From: Haematobia irritans
Lineage: Eukaryota > Arthropoda > Insecta > Diptera > Muscidae
Length of the DNA stretch: 64,000 nt
Reading direction: 5' to 3'
Assembly: GCF_050003625.1 (NCBI RefSeq)
Contig: NC_134399.1
Location: 42,920,671-42,984,670, forward strand
The notes under the pieces are model-generated. The model was not told where the DNA came from and did no database searches. It saw only the letters and a list, made by a program, of their open reading frames with translations. Positions 10,557 to 23,508 of the stretch are shown here, piece by piece; the stretch's first letter is position 1, and the number at the start of each line of letters is the position of its first letter. The translations under genes were made by a program, and so were the position numbers.

Positions 10557-12370
10557 CAAGTATATACGGCCGTAAGTTCGGCCAGGCCGAAGCTTATGTA
10601 CCCTCCATCATGGATTGCGTAGAAACTTCTTCTAAACACTGCCATCCACAATCGAATTACTTAAGTTGCGGTAACGCTTGCCGATGGCAAGGTATCTTAA
10701 AACCTCCTAACACCATCTTCTAAATTGTATGTAAGTCCATACGTGGTATATATTAAATAAAAAAAGATCGATCCAATACGTATATAATTCAGTTTGACAA
10801 AGTAGACATAAAATTTTCACAAAATTTTCGATAGAAATAAAAATTTTGACAAAATATTCTATAGAAACAAAATGTTGACAAAAATTTCTACAGAAATAAA
10901 ATTTTAACAAAATTTTCTATAGAAATAAACTTTTGACAAAATTTTCTATAGAAATAAAATCTTGGTAGATTATTTATGGCTCGAGAGGCAACCATGATTA
11001 TGAACCGAATAAAATTTGAACAAAATTTTCTATAGAAATAAAATTTTGACAAAATTTTCTATAGAAATAAATTTTTGAAAATGATGAAAATTTTATTATG
11101 AACCGAATAAAATTTTAACAAAATTTTCTCTAGAAATAAAATGTTGACAACATTTTCTATAGAAATAAAATTTTGACAAAATTTTCTATAGAAATAAAAT
11201 TTAGGTAGATTATTTTTGGCTCTAGTGGCAACCATGATTATGAACCGATATGGACTAATTTTTGTGTGATTGGACCAATTTTGGTATGGTTGTTAGCGAC
11301 CATATACTAACACCACGTTCCTAATTTGAACCGGATCGGATGAATTTTGCTCCTCCAAGAGGCTCCGGAGGTCAAATCTGGAGACGGTTTTATATGGGGG
11401 CTATATATAATTATGGACCGATATGAACCAATTCTGGCCTCCAAGAGGCTCCGGAGGTCAAATCTGGAGACGGTTTTATATGGGGGCTATATATAATTAT
11501 GGACCGATATGAACCAATTCTGGCACGGTTGTTAAAGATCATATACTAACACCATGTTCCAAATTACAACCGGCTTGGATGAAATTTGCTTCTCTTGGAG
11601 ACTTCGCAAGCCAAATCTGGGGATCGGTTTATATGGGGACTATATATAATTATGAACCGATGTGGACCAATTTTTGCATGGTTGTTAGAGACCATATACC
11701 AACACCATGTACCAAATTTCAGCCGGATCGGATGAAATATGCTTCTCGTAAAGGCTCCACAAGCCAAATCTGGGGATCGGTTTATATGGGGGCTATATAT
11801 AATATATGGACCAATTTTTAACATGGTTGTTAGAGACCATATACCAACATCATGTACCAAATTTCAGTCGGATCGGATGAAATTTTCTTCTCTTTGAGGC
11901 TCCGCGAGCCAAATCTGGGGATCTGTTTATATGGGGGCTATATATAATTATGGACCGATGTGGACCAATTTTTGCATGGTTGTTAGAGACCATATACCAA
12001 CACCATGTACCAAATTTCAGCTGGATCGGATGAAATATGCTTCTGTTAGAGGCTCCACAAGCCAAATCTGAGGGTCCCTTTATATGGGGGCTATACGTAA
12101 AAGTGGACCGATATGGCCCATTTTCAATACCATTCGACCTACATCGATAACAACTACTTGTGCCAAATTTCAAGTCGATAGCTTGTTTCGTTCGGAAGTT
12201 AGCGTGATTTCAACAGACGGACGGACGGACGGACATGCTTAGATCGACTCAGAATTTCACCACGACCCAGAATATATATACTTTATGGGGTCTTAGAGCA
12301 ATATTTCGATGTGTTACAAACGGAATGACAAAGTTAATATACCCCCATCCTATGATGGAGGGTATAAAAA
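10557..12370 (+). mobile_element. A1: family A tandem-repeat element
   Basis: Opens CAAGTATATACGGCC with a hairpin at 10573-10596 (TAAGTTCGGCC / GGCCGAAGCTTA). Then come TACCCTCCATCAT, a block of 29-bp minisatellite units (about 10800-11210), 153-bp units (about 11340-12070), a GACG tract (about 12217-12233) and a conserved end whose last bases fold as TATACCCcCATC-ctat-GATGgAGGGTATA. Start and end carry inverted TACCCTCCAYCAT. The layout resembles non-autonomous rolling-circle (Helentron-type) elements; that class is an inference. No genuine protein. Confidence 0.75.
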
Positions 12371-12989
12371 GATCGATCTAATACGTATATAATTCAGTTT
12401 GACAAAGTAGACATAAAATTTTGACAAAATTTTCTATAGAAAGAAAATTTTGACAAAAATTTCTACAGAAATAAAATTTGAACAAAATTTTCTATAAAAA
12501 TAAACTTTTGACAAAATATTCTATAGAAATAAAATCTTGGTAGATTATTTTTGGCTCGAGTGGCAACCATGATTATAAACCGAATAAAATTTGAACAAAA
12601 TTTTCTATAGAAATAAAATTTTGACAAAATTTTCTATATAAATAAAATTTTGGTAGATTATTTTTGGCTCTAGTGGCAACCATGATTATGAACCGATATG
12701 GACCAATTTTTGTGTGATTGGACCAATTTTGGTATGGTTGTTAGCGACCATTTACTAACACCACGTTCCTAATTTGAACCGGATCGGACGAATTTTGCTC
12801 CTCCAAGAGGCTCCGGAGGTCAAATCTGGAGAACGTTTTATATGGGGGCTATATATAATTATGGACCGATATGTACCAATTCTGGCACGGTTGTTAAAGA
12901 TCATATACTAACACCATGTTCAAAATTACAACCGGATTGGATGAAATTTGCTTCTCTTGGAGACTTCGCAAGCCAAATCTAGGGATCGG

Positions 12990-15960
12990 CTTATATGGGG
13001 GCTATATATAATTATGAACCGATGTGGACCAATTTTTGCATGGTTAATAGAGACCATATAAAAATATCATGTACCAAATTTCAGGCGGATCGGATAAAAT
13101 TTGGTTCTCTTTGAGGATCCGCAACCCAAATCTGGGGATCGGTTTATATGGGCGCTATATATAATTATGGACCGATGTGGACCAATTTTTGCACGGTTGT
13201 TAGAGACGATATACCAATACCATGTACCAAATTTCAGCCGGATCGGATGCAATTTGCTTCTCTTTGAGGCTTCGCAAGCCAAATCTGGAGACCGGTTTAT
13301 ATGGGGTCTATATATAATTATGGACCGATGTGGACCAATTTTTGCATGGTTGTTAGAGACCATATACCAATATCATGTACCAAATTTCAGCCGGATCCGA
13401 TGAAATTTTCTTCTCTTTGAGGCTCCGCAAGCCAAATCTGGGGATCGGTTTATATGGGGGCTATATATAATTATGGACCGATGTGGACCAATTTTTGCAT
13501 GATTGTTAGAGACCACACCCAGAAAAAAGTGACCACTTCTTTAAGTTAAAATGAACTCATTGTGAAGAAAGTTGAACTTCGTATAGCGCCAAAGACATTT
13601 TTATTTGTTTGAACGATGTGATTTTCGTAGAAATTAGGTAGAATGCATTCCATATATTAGTTAACATATTCCTATATTTATGTACCACTATACTACAGAA
13701 TGAATAAATTTAACTTATTTGAATTCATATATGGAATGATTTTATTGAAATTTTTTCATTCATTTGGACAAATCTTACATATTTGTGGTAAAACTTTTAC
13801 TTCATAATTAGAACTGCTTGCCTTCGTTTTTAAATGCAATTTTATTTATTTCTATAAGAATTTTATCTTCAATAAAAGACATGTTTTATTAATATATTGA
13901 ATATATTTATTAAGAATCAACAGCATCGAATCTCTTTGAAATATTAGTTTATTATTCCACTATTTCCAATTTCCGTGTGATATTATCAACTGTAAAACGC
14001 ACTTTTTCATCTTCTTCTTGTACTTTTCACTTTTAATAAGTTGTTTCCTAACGATTTTTTCCTCCTTTTACAATTTCAATATCTACAAATATAAAAAATG
14101 ATAAAACATTTTTGTTACAAAAGGTTAGCGTCTCTGAATATTACCTGATATTTGAAGATTCCAAAATGAAGACAAATGAAAGGGTTGTTATTCTGCTGGT
14201 GTTTTCTTCCTTTATACGCCATCACGACATTGATAGATTTATTTTCAAAAAACGACAAATTTTCTCACTAATTTAAAATAACAAATATTGTATATATTTT
14301 ATTTGCTATTTATTATATTATTTTACCATATTATTTTTTAACAATCTCTCCGTATACCACAACAACGCGATTCCAACTAAAAAAACAAACCACGCGCAAA
14401 CATATCGATTACACCCACGCGCAAACACATCGATTACGATGACAGGTATCGATTACAGGTAGACAATAGAAATATAGGAAAATTTCCTATATTCTAACAA
14501 GTTTGTTTCCTTAAGTTTTGAAAGGATTGCTACTTCTTAGTACGAATGAACTAAAATATTTTTATAAGCCAAGTGTTGTTCGTATATATGAAAAAGTTTC
14601 TATTATAAAGGAAGTCACAATTATCATTTTATAAGAAATTTTACTAATTTTGAGGAAACTTGGTTTTAGTTCGTTTTTTGTTTATTTTTACGAATGCTTT
14701 GTTATCGGTGAATAAAATTTTCTTGTTCAGTAGGAAATTCTTATACCCAGCGAAGAAAACAGTATGAGTAAAATTCCATGCCTTATTCTCGTTAATGAAC
14801 TATTCCTAACTGCTTACAGTTTAGGATTTTTTTACTGAAACGAGTAAATTTTATTATTTCTCACAAAAATTTACCTTAATGGAAATAAAATGGATAAACT
14901 ATGTTGATGAAAAATTTTTCCTTTAGTTTCGAAGGCACTTTTTTCTGGGTGCATATACCAACACCATGTACCAAATTTCAGCCGGATCGGACGAAATATG
15001 CTTCTCTTAGAGGCTCCACAAGCCAAATCTGGGGATCGGTTTATATGGGGGCTATATATAATTAAGGACCGATATGGATCAATTTTTGCATGGTTGTTAG
15101 AGACCATATACCAACAACATGTACCAAATTTCAGCCGGATCGGATGAAATTTACTTCTCTTTGAGGCTCCGCAAGCCAAATCTGGGGATCGGTTTATATG
15201 GGGGCTATATATAATTATGGACCGATGTGGACCAATTTTTGCATGATTGTTAGAGACCATATACCAACACCATGTACCAAATTTCAGCCGGGTCGGATGA
15301 AATTTTCTTCTCTTTGAGGCTCGGCAAGCCAAATCTGGGGATCGGTTTATATGGGGGCTATATATAGTTATGGACCGATGTGAACCAATTTTTGCATGAT
15401 TGTTAGAGACAATATACCAACACGATGTACCAAATTTCAGCCGGATCGGATGAAATTTGCTTCTCTTTTAGGCTCCGCAAGCCAAATCTGGGGATCGGTT
15501 TATATGGGGGCTATATATAATTATGGATCGATGTGGACCAATTTTTGCATGATTAGTAGAGACCATATACCAACACCATGTACCAAATTTCAGTCGGATC
15601 GGATGAAATTTTCTTCTCTTTGAGGCTCCGCAAGCCAAATCTGGGGATCGGTTTATATGGGGGCTATATATAATTATGGACCGATGTGGACCAAATTTTG
15701 CATGGTTATTAAAGACCATATTCCAACACCATGTACCAAATTTCAGGCGGATCGGATGAAATTTACTTCTCTTTGAGGCTCCGCAACCCAAATCTGGGGA
15801 TCGGTTTATATGGGGGCTATATATAATAATGGACCGATGTGGATCAATTTTTGCATGGTAGTTAGATACCATATACCAACACCATATACCAAATTTCAGC
15901 CGGATCGGATGAAATATGCTTCTGTTAGAGGCTCCATAAGCCAAATCTGAGGGCCCCTTT
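12990..15960 (+). repeat. 153-bp tandem array of A2
   Basis: Monomers start at ttatatgggggctatat and run through gaccgatgtggaccaat, ggttgttagagacc and caaatttcagccggatcgg. The spacing between successive atcggtttat words at 15341, 15494, 15647 and 15800 is 153 each time. Because 153 is 51 codons, chance frames stay open across several units on both strands (for example 15468-16052 minus). H2 splits one unit. Confidence 0.85.
13516..14951 (+). mobile_element. H2: complete short-TIR element inserted in A2
   Basis: Both ends carry the perfect 16-bp inverted repeat CACCCAGAAAAAAGTG. It splits a 153-bp unit between gac and tatacc with CA duplicated on each side (13514-13515 and 14952-14953), and neighbouring units give the empty site gaccatatacc. 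At 1436 bp it holds no recognised transposase frame, so it is non-autonomous. Same family as H1 and H3. Confidence 0.88.
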
Positions 15961-16250
15961 ATATGGGGGCTATACGTAAAAGTGGACCGATATGGCCCAT
16001 TTTCAACACCATCCGACCTACATCGATAACAACTACTTGTGCCAAGTTTCAAGTCGATAGCTTGCTTCGTTCGGAAGTTAGCGTGATTTCAACAGACGGA
16101 CGGACGGACGGACGGACATGCTTAGATCGACTCAGAATTTCACCACGACCCAGAATATATATACTTTATGGGGTCTTAGAGCAATATTTCGATGTGTTAC
16201 AAACGGAATGACAAAGTTAATATACCCCCATCCTATGATGGAGGGTATAA

Positions 16251-16500
16251 AAATTAAAAATCAAATTTGACGTCGGAGTCAAAAATGACCAATGCACGAA
16301 ATATAGCCCCTGATCAACCACGAATAACGATATGCGTTTCTTTTCGATCGGACTGCAAATGACGACACAGCACAATAAATTGTATTTCGGGGGGTCGTAG
16401 GGTGCACGAAAAAAAAAGTTTTGGTGTTCTGAAATTGTCTTCGAATATGCTGCAAAAATGGGGGGTGACCGCATCAACTTTTTTTCGTGACCCTATCTAG
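16251..16500. other. Spacer between A2 and C1, nothing recognised
   Basis: 250 bp with a G-run (ggggggtcgtaggg) and tracts of A. No gene or paired terminal repeat identified. Confidence 0.4.
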
Positions 16501-18375
16501 TATACAGTAATAAGTTCGGCCGGGCTGAATCTTAAATACCCACCACAATGAATCAAATATAATAGTTTCCTATGAAAACCCTTCGTCCGTGCGGGTATAA
16601 TATTAATATATGTAGGATTTAAGGGGGTTTGATCACAGATGATCACGGGAGAAATAAATGCGATACAAATTTTTGAGAGTCTAAAATACCAGTATATTTA
16701 CATTTTCAAGCAAAGTGGATAGAAACTACAGATTCTAGCAGCTTAAGAAATAAATCCGGGAGGTACGTCTATTGGGGGCTATACCAAAACATGGACCAAT
16801 ACTCAAAATTTTCGACACACCTCTTAATGTTCCTCAAATACCTCTAGAATTCCCAATTTCAGACAAATTGGGTAAAAACTACGGAATCTAAAATCGGGCG
16901 ATCAGTCTATAAGGGGGCTATACCAAAACTTGGACCGATACGAACCATTTTCGACACACCTCTTTATGGTCCTAAAATACCTCTGGATTTCTAAGTTCTG
17001 GCAAATTGTATAAAAAATATGGATTCTATAAGTCCAAGAAGTACATTTGGGAGATCGGTCTATATGGGGGCTAAAACGAACCATTGACCTATTTCAGGCC
17101 TTAAAATACATCTCGATTTCCAATTTTCGGTTTCGAGAAGCTCAAGACCCCAAATCGGGGGATCGGATTATATGGGAGATATATCAAAACTTGGACCGAT
17201 ACTCCCCATTTTCGACACATTTATGGTCCTAAAATACCTCTAGATTTCTAATTTCTGGCAAATTGGATAAAAACTATGGATTCTATAAGTCCAAGAAGTA
17301 AATTTGGGAGATCGGTCTACATGGCGTCTAAAACGAACCATGGATCTATTTCTGGCCCTAAAATACATCTCTATTTCCAATTTTAGGCAAATAGAATAAG
17401 AAATACGCTTTCTAGAAGCTCAAGACCCCAAATCGGGGAATCGGATTATATGGGAGATATATCAAAACTTGGACCGATACTCCACATTTTCGACACACCG
17501 ATTTGTGGTCTTAAAATACCTCTAGATTTTCAATTTCAAACAAATCGGATAGAAAATACAGTTTCTAGACGTCCAAGAAGTAATATCGGGAGATCGGTCT
17601 ATATGGAGGCTATACCAAAACATGGACCAATACATCCCATTTTCGGCACACATATTTCTGGTCATAAAATACCTCTAGATTTCAAATTTCAGGCAAATCG
17701 GGTTGAAAATCGGATAGTAAATACAGTTTGTAGAAGCTCAAGAAATAAAATCTGGACATCGGTCTATATGGGGGCTGTACGAAAACATGGACCGATACGA
17801 ACCATTTTCGACACACCTCTTTATGGTCCCAAAACACCTCTAGATTTCCAATTTCAGGCAAATCGGGTTGTAAATACAGTTTCTAGACGACCAAGAAGTA
17901 AAATCGGGAGATCGGTCTATATGAGGTCTATACCAAAACATACACCCCATTTTCGACGCACCAATCTTTGGTCCAAAAATACCTCTAGATTTGCAATTTC
18001 AGACAAATTGGATAAAATACAGTTTCTGGACGCCCAAGAAGCTTATAGAAGCCGGAAATCGGTCTATATGGGGTCTATACCAAAACATGGACCGATAGGC
18101 ACAATTTTCGGCACACTCTTTGATGGTCCTAAAACACCTCTAGATTTCCAATTTCAGGCAAATTGGATAAAAACTACGGGTTTTAAAATCCCAAGACCCC
18201 AAATCGGGAGGACGGATATCGAAACATGGACCGATATAGCCCATCTTCGAACTTGAGCTGCCTGCAAACAAAACACGAATCTGTGCCTAATTTCAAGACG
18301 ATAGCGCCATTATTGAAGGCGGTAGCGTGATTACAACAGACAGACGTACAGACGGGTATGCTTATATCGTCATAG

Positions 18376-18473
18376 ATTATTATTATTATTATTATTAGTT
18401 TATTTAAAATCATAATAAATTATGAAAATAAATACAAAAAATGAAGGTACTAACAACTAAGGTTTTCGACCTA
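18376..18473 (-). mobile_element. SINE S2, 5-prime-truncated copy
   Basis: A 98-bp insertion with an (ATT)n tail at the low-coordinate side and tattttcataatttattatg followed by gttagtacc, matching the 3-prime part of S2 seen inside D and E elements. It is flanked by a 12-bp direct duplication ATATCGTCATAG (18364-18375 and 18474-18485). The duplication and simple-repeat tail show that S2 moves by reverse transcription independently of D and E. Confidence 0.8.
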
Positions 18474-18497
18474 ATATCGTCATAGAATTTCTCCCTG

Positions 18498-19161
18498 TAG
18501 TGGGATTCTGTATTTCTTCACGATAATCGCATCGTTTACGTTGTTTACGAAAAAAACGTGTTTGCACTAACGATCGTGTCATTCTGTAACTAATATGTAG
18601 CAACTGTTGTTTAAGCTGCGCTGCGCTTGGCAACCCTGCTACGAAAAACGGTGGAATGACAAAAAAAGTTTGCAAAATTGGAAATTGTGTGGAAATTTAA
18701 AAGAAATACACAAATCCGGAAGAGAAAAATGGGTGATATTCTCAACTTATATGAAATTCCCTTTAATTTAAGACCATTTAAGGCAGTTCCGCCCGATAAA
18801 ATTCGTAGAACGGCTTAGAACCTTCAGATTTTTAAAATATTGCAGAAAACTCTTTTTGTAATAGAGAAGGGATCAATTTTTTTCCTATTAAAAGTAGCGT
18901 ACATAATTAAAGACCCTATTTTGCATGAATGAAATTTTCTGCTGATAACGTGAATTCATTAGAGAAAATAAACAACCAAAAAATCTTCGTTGTTTACTTA
19001 ATGAAGTATTTATTGTTATCTGCACAGAAAACAACACAGCTGATTTTAAACGATTGTAAATGTAGTTTAAAACGTCTACCGAATACCTTGGATGTTATTT
19101 TTCTTGTTATCCCATCTTAACGATGCGATTCATCATTAAAATTGAATACAGAATCCCACTA
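18498..19161. mobile_element. L: PIF/Harbinger-like MITE in C1
   Basis: 664 bp with perfect 17-bp terminal inverted repeats TAGTGGGATTCTGTATT and a further subterminal match (aatcgcatcgtt). The 3-bp duplication CTG lies at 18495-18497 and 19162-19164. Removing it leaves an 18-bp segment of the same length as the matching family A segment, which supports the 3-bp reading. A CWG target duplication is known for some Harbinger elements. No transposase is present, so the superfamily call rests on the ends only. Confidence 0.65.
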
Positions 19162-19276
19162 CTGATCAAGAATATATATACTTTATATATTCGGAAATCG
19201 ATATTTCGGTGTGTTACAAACGGAATGACAAACGTATTATACCCCCATCACCATTCTATGGTGGTGGGTATAAAAA

Positions 19277-20148
19277 AGTGATTTGGAACCACTGTGCATC
19301 AGCCGTTACGATGGCGCACACCATAAGGATCGTTGAGGCTTGAGTTCTGGTAGCCAATCGAAGGTATAGATTTTAAATGACTTCATTGGCAAGTAAACAC
19401 GATAACTTTATTTGTTCACAAATCGCTTAAGCGTTGGCCCTTTCCAGTCAAATTTGTTCGGCTCATTTTCTAACGATCGAGTTTTCTACCACTGCGTCGT
19501 GGACTTAAATCAAGTCTGGCCAACCAAACACAAAACCACCTGTGTAAAAATTAGGATTGGCCACTTTAGATATAAGCAGCGCTTCAGTTCCTTCGCGAAT
19601 AACTTTATTTTTGAATGCAATAGATGCAAATGCTTTTGTTAGCTTGTAAACAATAAAATGAACTGTCCCTGGAATAAATCTGTCAAGCCCAGTTCAGCAG
19701 TAAAGTTTAGTTGCGCTTTTTGGTATACAATAAAGTAAGCAGTGCATCCACACTGCATGAATCGGTGGCAATAACGAAAACCAGTAATCAAATTAGTTTA
19801 TGATCATTCGTCTACGTTATTGCAACCAATTCATGCAGTATAGATGCATGAAAAGTAGTGCTGTTTTCCTTCACGCCAACAATGCTATACTCAAGATTAT
19901 ATATCACTTCTGAGCAATATTTCTATTAAAATGAGCAATTATATCAGCGCTATGTAGAAGCTGCTCTAAATCGGGACATCGCCCACAAAACTCAGAGCTG
20001 ATTCGGTTGTTTTGTAAGCAGTTTGTACTGCCTCTCTCCCTTACAATCCTGCTGAAATAGTGCTCCATTTTATTGCTGGGAGTTGTCGATGGCAAATCAT
20101 AGTCTTAGTTTTTATTTCAGTCCATATGGAGATTATATTAGATAAAAA
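19277..20148. other. Intergenic with one strong hairpin
   Basis: No gene recognised. The only structure I can support is the long hairpin at 19743-19848, listed separately. Confidence 0.45.
19743..19848. other. Long hairpin, about 31 paired bases, 38-nt loop
   Basis: Arm 19752-19776 pairs with 19815-19839 over 25 positions with two non-Watson-Crick sites. After a 3 by 3 internal loop the stem continues as TGCATC (19743-19748) with GATGCA (19843-19848). The size fits a pre-miRNA-like hairpin or a very small foldback element. There is no expression evidence. Confidence 0.7.
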
Positions 20149-21153
20149 AAGTATATACGGCCGTAAGTTCGGCCACGCCGAAGCTTATGTACCCTCCATC
20201 ATGGATTGCGTAGAAACTTCTTCTAAACACTGCCATCCACAATCGAATTACTTAAGTTGCGGTAACGCTTGCCGATGGCAAGGTATCTTAAAACCTCCTA
20301 ACACCATCTTCTAAATTGTATGTAAGTCCATACGTGGTATATATTAAATCAAAAAAGATCGATCCAATACGTATAAAATTCAGTTTGACAAAGTAGACAT
20401 AACATTTTGACAAAATTTTCTACTGAAATAAAATTTTAACAAAATTTTCTATAGAAATAAAAATTTTGACAAAATATTCTATAGAAACAAAATGTTGACA
20501 AAAATTTCTACAGAAATAAAATTTTAACAAAATTTTCTATAGAAATAAACTTTTGACAAAATTTTCTATAGAAATAAAATCTTGGTAGATTATTTGTGGC
20601 TCGAGTGGCAACCATGATTATGAACCGAATAAAATTTGAACAAAATTTTCTATAGAAATAAAATTTTGACAAAATTTTCTATAGAAATAAAATTTTGAAA
20701 ATGATGAAAATTTTATTATGAACCGAATAAAATTTTAACAAAATTTTCTCTAGAAATAAAATTTTGACAAAATTTTCTATAGAAATAAAATTTTGACAAA
20801 ATTTTCTATAGAAGTAAAATTTTGGTAGATTATTTTTGGCTCTAGTGGCAACCATGATAATGAACCGATATGGACCAATTTTTGTGTGATTGGACCAATT
20901 TTGGTATGGTTGTTAGCGACCATATACTAACACCACGTTCCTAATTTGAACCGGATCGGATGAATTTTGCTCCTCCAACAGGCTCCGGAGGTCAAATCTG
21001 GAGAACGTTTTATATGGCGGCTATATATAATTATTTACCGATATGGACCAATTCTGGCACGGTTGTTAAAGATCATATACTAACACCATGTTCCAAATTA
21101 CAACCGGCTTGGATGAAATTTGCTTCTCTTGGAGACTTCGCAAGCCAAATCTG

Positions 21154-21809
21154 CACTGAAAAAAAAGCATACTCGGTTCCAAAGATTTTGTCTTTACTTT
21201 AAAAAATTTGGTATTGATTCCGAGCCAAAGAAGCGGAGAATACAAGTAAGGATACTTTTAAGACACAATTCTCTTTTAAATTTAGGTTTTATGTACTTGC
21301 TTCTAGGAAGCAAATTTTAATTTATCGCTTTCTCAGCTTTTTTTCTCCATATGCTATCAAAGTCCTTTAAAAACGAGTTAACGGCAACTTTATTTTCCAA
21401 ATTAGGACTCGACTTCCAGTAGAAATTATGCTATGTTTGAAGTAAAAAACTTCTTTAAAATAAAGTTTTGAAAAACAGGTCCTATATTTGAACGATTTTT
21501 TGCTTTGTAGTCAAGATGCAAAAAGACAACAAATTTAAAGACAATTTCATTAAATTTAAAGATTTTTTCTGAATTATTAAAGTCAAGTTGACCTTAGCCT
21601 ATAAATTTTTTCTTTCATGTTAAGATACCCATTTTTAAATCAAATCACTTAATTATAAGGACAATACGACTTCATTGAAAAGTTTATCGACTTTTGGACA
21701 AGGAAAATAACTTTATTTTAGAGAAATGCGTCTTCTATGCTAAGCAAAATTTGTATTCGTATTTTAAAGACACGAAATCTTTGACCTCACGACAATATTT
21801 TTTTCAGTG
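21154..21809 (+). mobile_element. I1: short-TIR element in A3
   Basis: 656 bp with ends CACTGAAAAAAA / TTTTTTTCAGTG. It splits aaatctggggatcgg with TG duplicated (21152-21153 and 21810-21811), and neighbouring 153-bp units provide the empty site. A near-identical family member lies at 54356-55002. Frames inside are short and not recognised. Confidence 0.85.
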
Positions 21810-22690
21810 TGGGGATCGGTTTATATGGGGGCTATATATAATTATGAACCGATGTAGACCCATTTTTGCATGGTTGTTAGAGACCATATACCAACATCAT
21901 GTACCATATTTCAGCCGGATCGGATGAAATTTGCTTCTCTTTGAGGCTCCACAAGCCAAATCTGGTGATCGGTTTATATGGGGGCTATATATAATTAAGG
22001 CCCGATATGGACCAATTTTTGCATGGTTGTTAGAGATCACATACCAACACTATATACCAAATTTCAGGCGGAGCGGATGAAATATGGTTCTGTTAGAGGC
22101 TCCACAAGCCAAATCTGAGGGTCCCTTTATATGGGGCTATATATAATTAAGGACCGATATGGACCAATTTTTGCATGGTTGTTAGAGACCATATACCAAT
22201 ACTATGTGCCAAATTTCAGCCGGATCGGATGCAATTTGTTTCTCTTTGAGGCTTTGCAAGCCAAATCTGGAGATCGGTTGATATGGGGGCTATATATAAT
22301 TATGGACCGATGTGGACCAATTTTTGCGTGGTTATTAAAGACCATATACCAACACCATGTACCAAATTTCAGGCGGATCGGATGAAATTTGCTTTTCTTT
22401 GAGGCTCCGCAACCCAAATCTGGGGATCGGTTTATATGGGGGCTATACGTAAAAGTGGACCATTTTCAATACCGTCCGACCTACATCGATAACAACTACT
22501 TGTGCCAAGTTTCAAGTCGATAGCTTGTTTCGTTCGGAAGTTAACGTGATTTCAACAGACGGACGGACGGACATGCTTAGATCGACTCAGAATTTCACCA
22601 CGACCCAGAATATATATACTTTATGGTGTCTTAGAGCAATATTTCGATGTGTTACAAACGGAATGACAAAGTTAATATACCCCCATCCTA

Positions 22691-23489
22691 CACCCTCAAA
22701 AAAAATCGCTTCTTTAACATATGTTCCAAACATATTTTGCAGGAAGCACATATATTATTGGATACTGCCGAAACATTAGTATGTTTGTATTATGTGAACA
22801 TATCATATGTTTGGAAGCATTTTGAGCCCACAAATATTATATGCTTGGAAGAATTTTTCCAAAAGACGATTGTGCTCATTGCCTAACATACTCGTAATTT
22901 TCACTTCCTCGAAATATTTTAGTTCTTGGCACCTTTTTCTGTAATACAAATAATGTTGAAGAAATTATTCACTTTTATAATTTTTTTCAAATTTTACCTT
23001 TCGCCTGCACGGAGAATCGAACCGAGGACTATACAGTTTGTAAGCCAACAAACTACCCACTGGACTACGTGGCTGTTATAGTCACCAGTAGATAATTATC
23101 GTTATAAGTTACACTTATATAGCATAGTTTGCAGCGCCCACGAGCCCATGCAAACATAACATTATTTAACAGAAACATACATTTGTTTGTTCCATCTCTA
23201 TTTCTTTCTCTATACTCTCGCTGTCGCTTTGAATAAAATATCACAACATATGTATGTTTAGTCGAAATTTGTAAATTTATATATGTTTGCATTCACACAT
23301 ATGATTTTTATGAAACATTCATGCCCCAAACATAATATATTCTAACATATTAACATAGATGTCCCAAACATTTAGTGTTAGTTTAGGAACATTCCTTGTT
23401 TGCACTTAAATATATTGTGTTTTAAAATTGTGCCCGAAACACATTTTGTTTATATCGGAACATATGAAAAACATATTTTTCTAAGAGTG
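22691..23489 (+). mobile_element. D2: short-TIR element in the end hairpin of A3
   Basis: Starts CACCCTCAAAAAAAATCGC and ends TTTTTCTAAGAGTG, flanked by TA at 22689-22690 and 23490-23491. The empty site catcctatgatggaggg is seen in A1 and A2. It includes an S2-like tRNA module on the minus strand (22985-23085) with TAGTCCAGTGGGTAG and CTCGGTTCGATTCTCC. Non-coding. Confidence 0.85.
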
Positions 23490-23508
23490 TATGATGGAGG
23501 GTATAAAA

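Larger units (their letters stand above)
12371..16250 (+). mobile_element. A2: family A element lacking its 5-prime end, tandem to A1
   Basis: Starts inside the family A consensus (gatcgatctaatacgtatat) immediately after the A1 terminal hairpin and then follows the normal order: 29-bp units, 153-bp units, GACG tract and terminal hairpin. Units around 15341-15800 repeat at exactly 153 bp. H2 interrupts a unit at 13516-14951. The join A1-end to A2-inside suggests tandem formation or unequal exchange. Confidence 0.75.
16501..19276 (+). mobile_element. C1: family C tandem-repeat element
   Basis: Opens with a hairpin TAAGTTCGGCC-g-GGCTGAAtCTTA like family A, then TACCCACCACAAT, then about ten diverged units with core ggtctatatgggggctat...catggaccgata and tcctaaaatacctctagattt. 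The best-kept spacing is 153 bp (17761 to 17914); others vary from about 112 to 165. It ends with a short GAC-type tract, the ttacaaacggaatgaca block shared with family A, and ATTCTATGGTGGTGGGTATA. Interrupted by an S2 stub and element L. The 268-codon frame across it (17450-18256) is a by-product of the repeats. Confidence 0.7.
20149..23508 (+). mobile_element. A3: family A element carrying I1 and D2
   Basis: Starts GTATATACGGCCGTAAGTTC, with the 5-prime hairpin altered by one base (ggccacgccgaa). 29-bp units run about 20400-20830 and 153-bp units about 20940-22450, then come the GACG tract and the conserved end. I1 interrupts a unit at 21154-21809. D2 sits in the terminal hairpin loop at 22691-23489, so the final gatggagggtata appears only at about 23493-23505. 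Confidence 0.78.

Noticed and set aside
15468..16052. Long minus-strand frame (194 codons) and similar frames on both strands in the 153-bp arrays
   Set aside because: The unit is 51 codons long, so any open unit stays open across the array in either direction. The peptides merely repeat the same 51 residues and frames exist on both strands at once.
17450..18256. 268-codon plus-strand frame
   Set aside because: It runs through diverged family C units with a repeating GPI-HIFDTP-type pattern; explained by the repeat length and not by coding selection.
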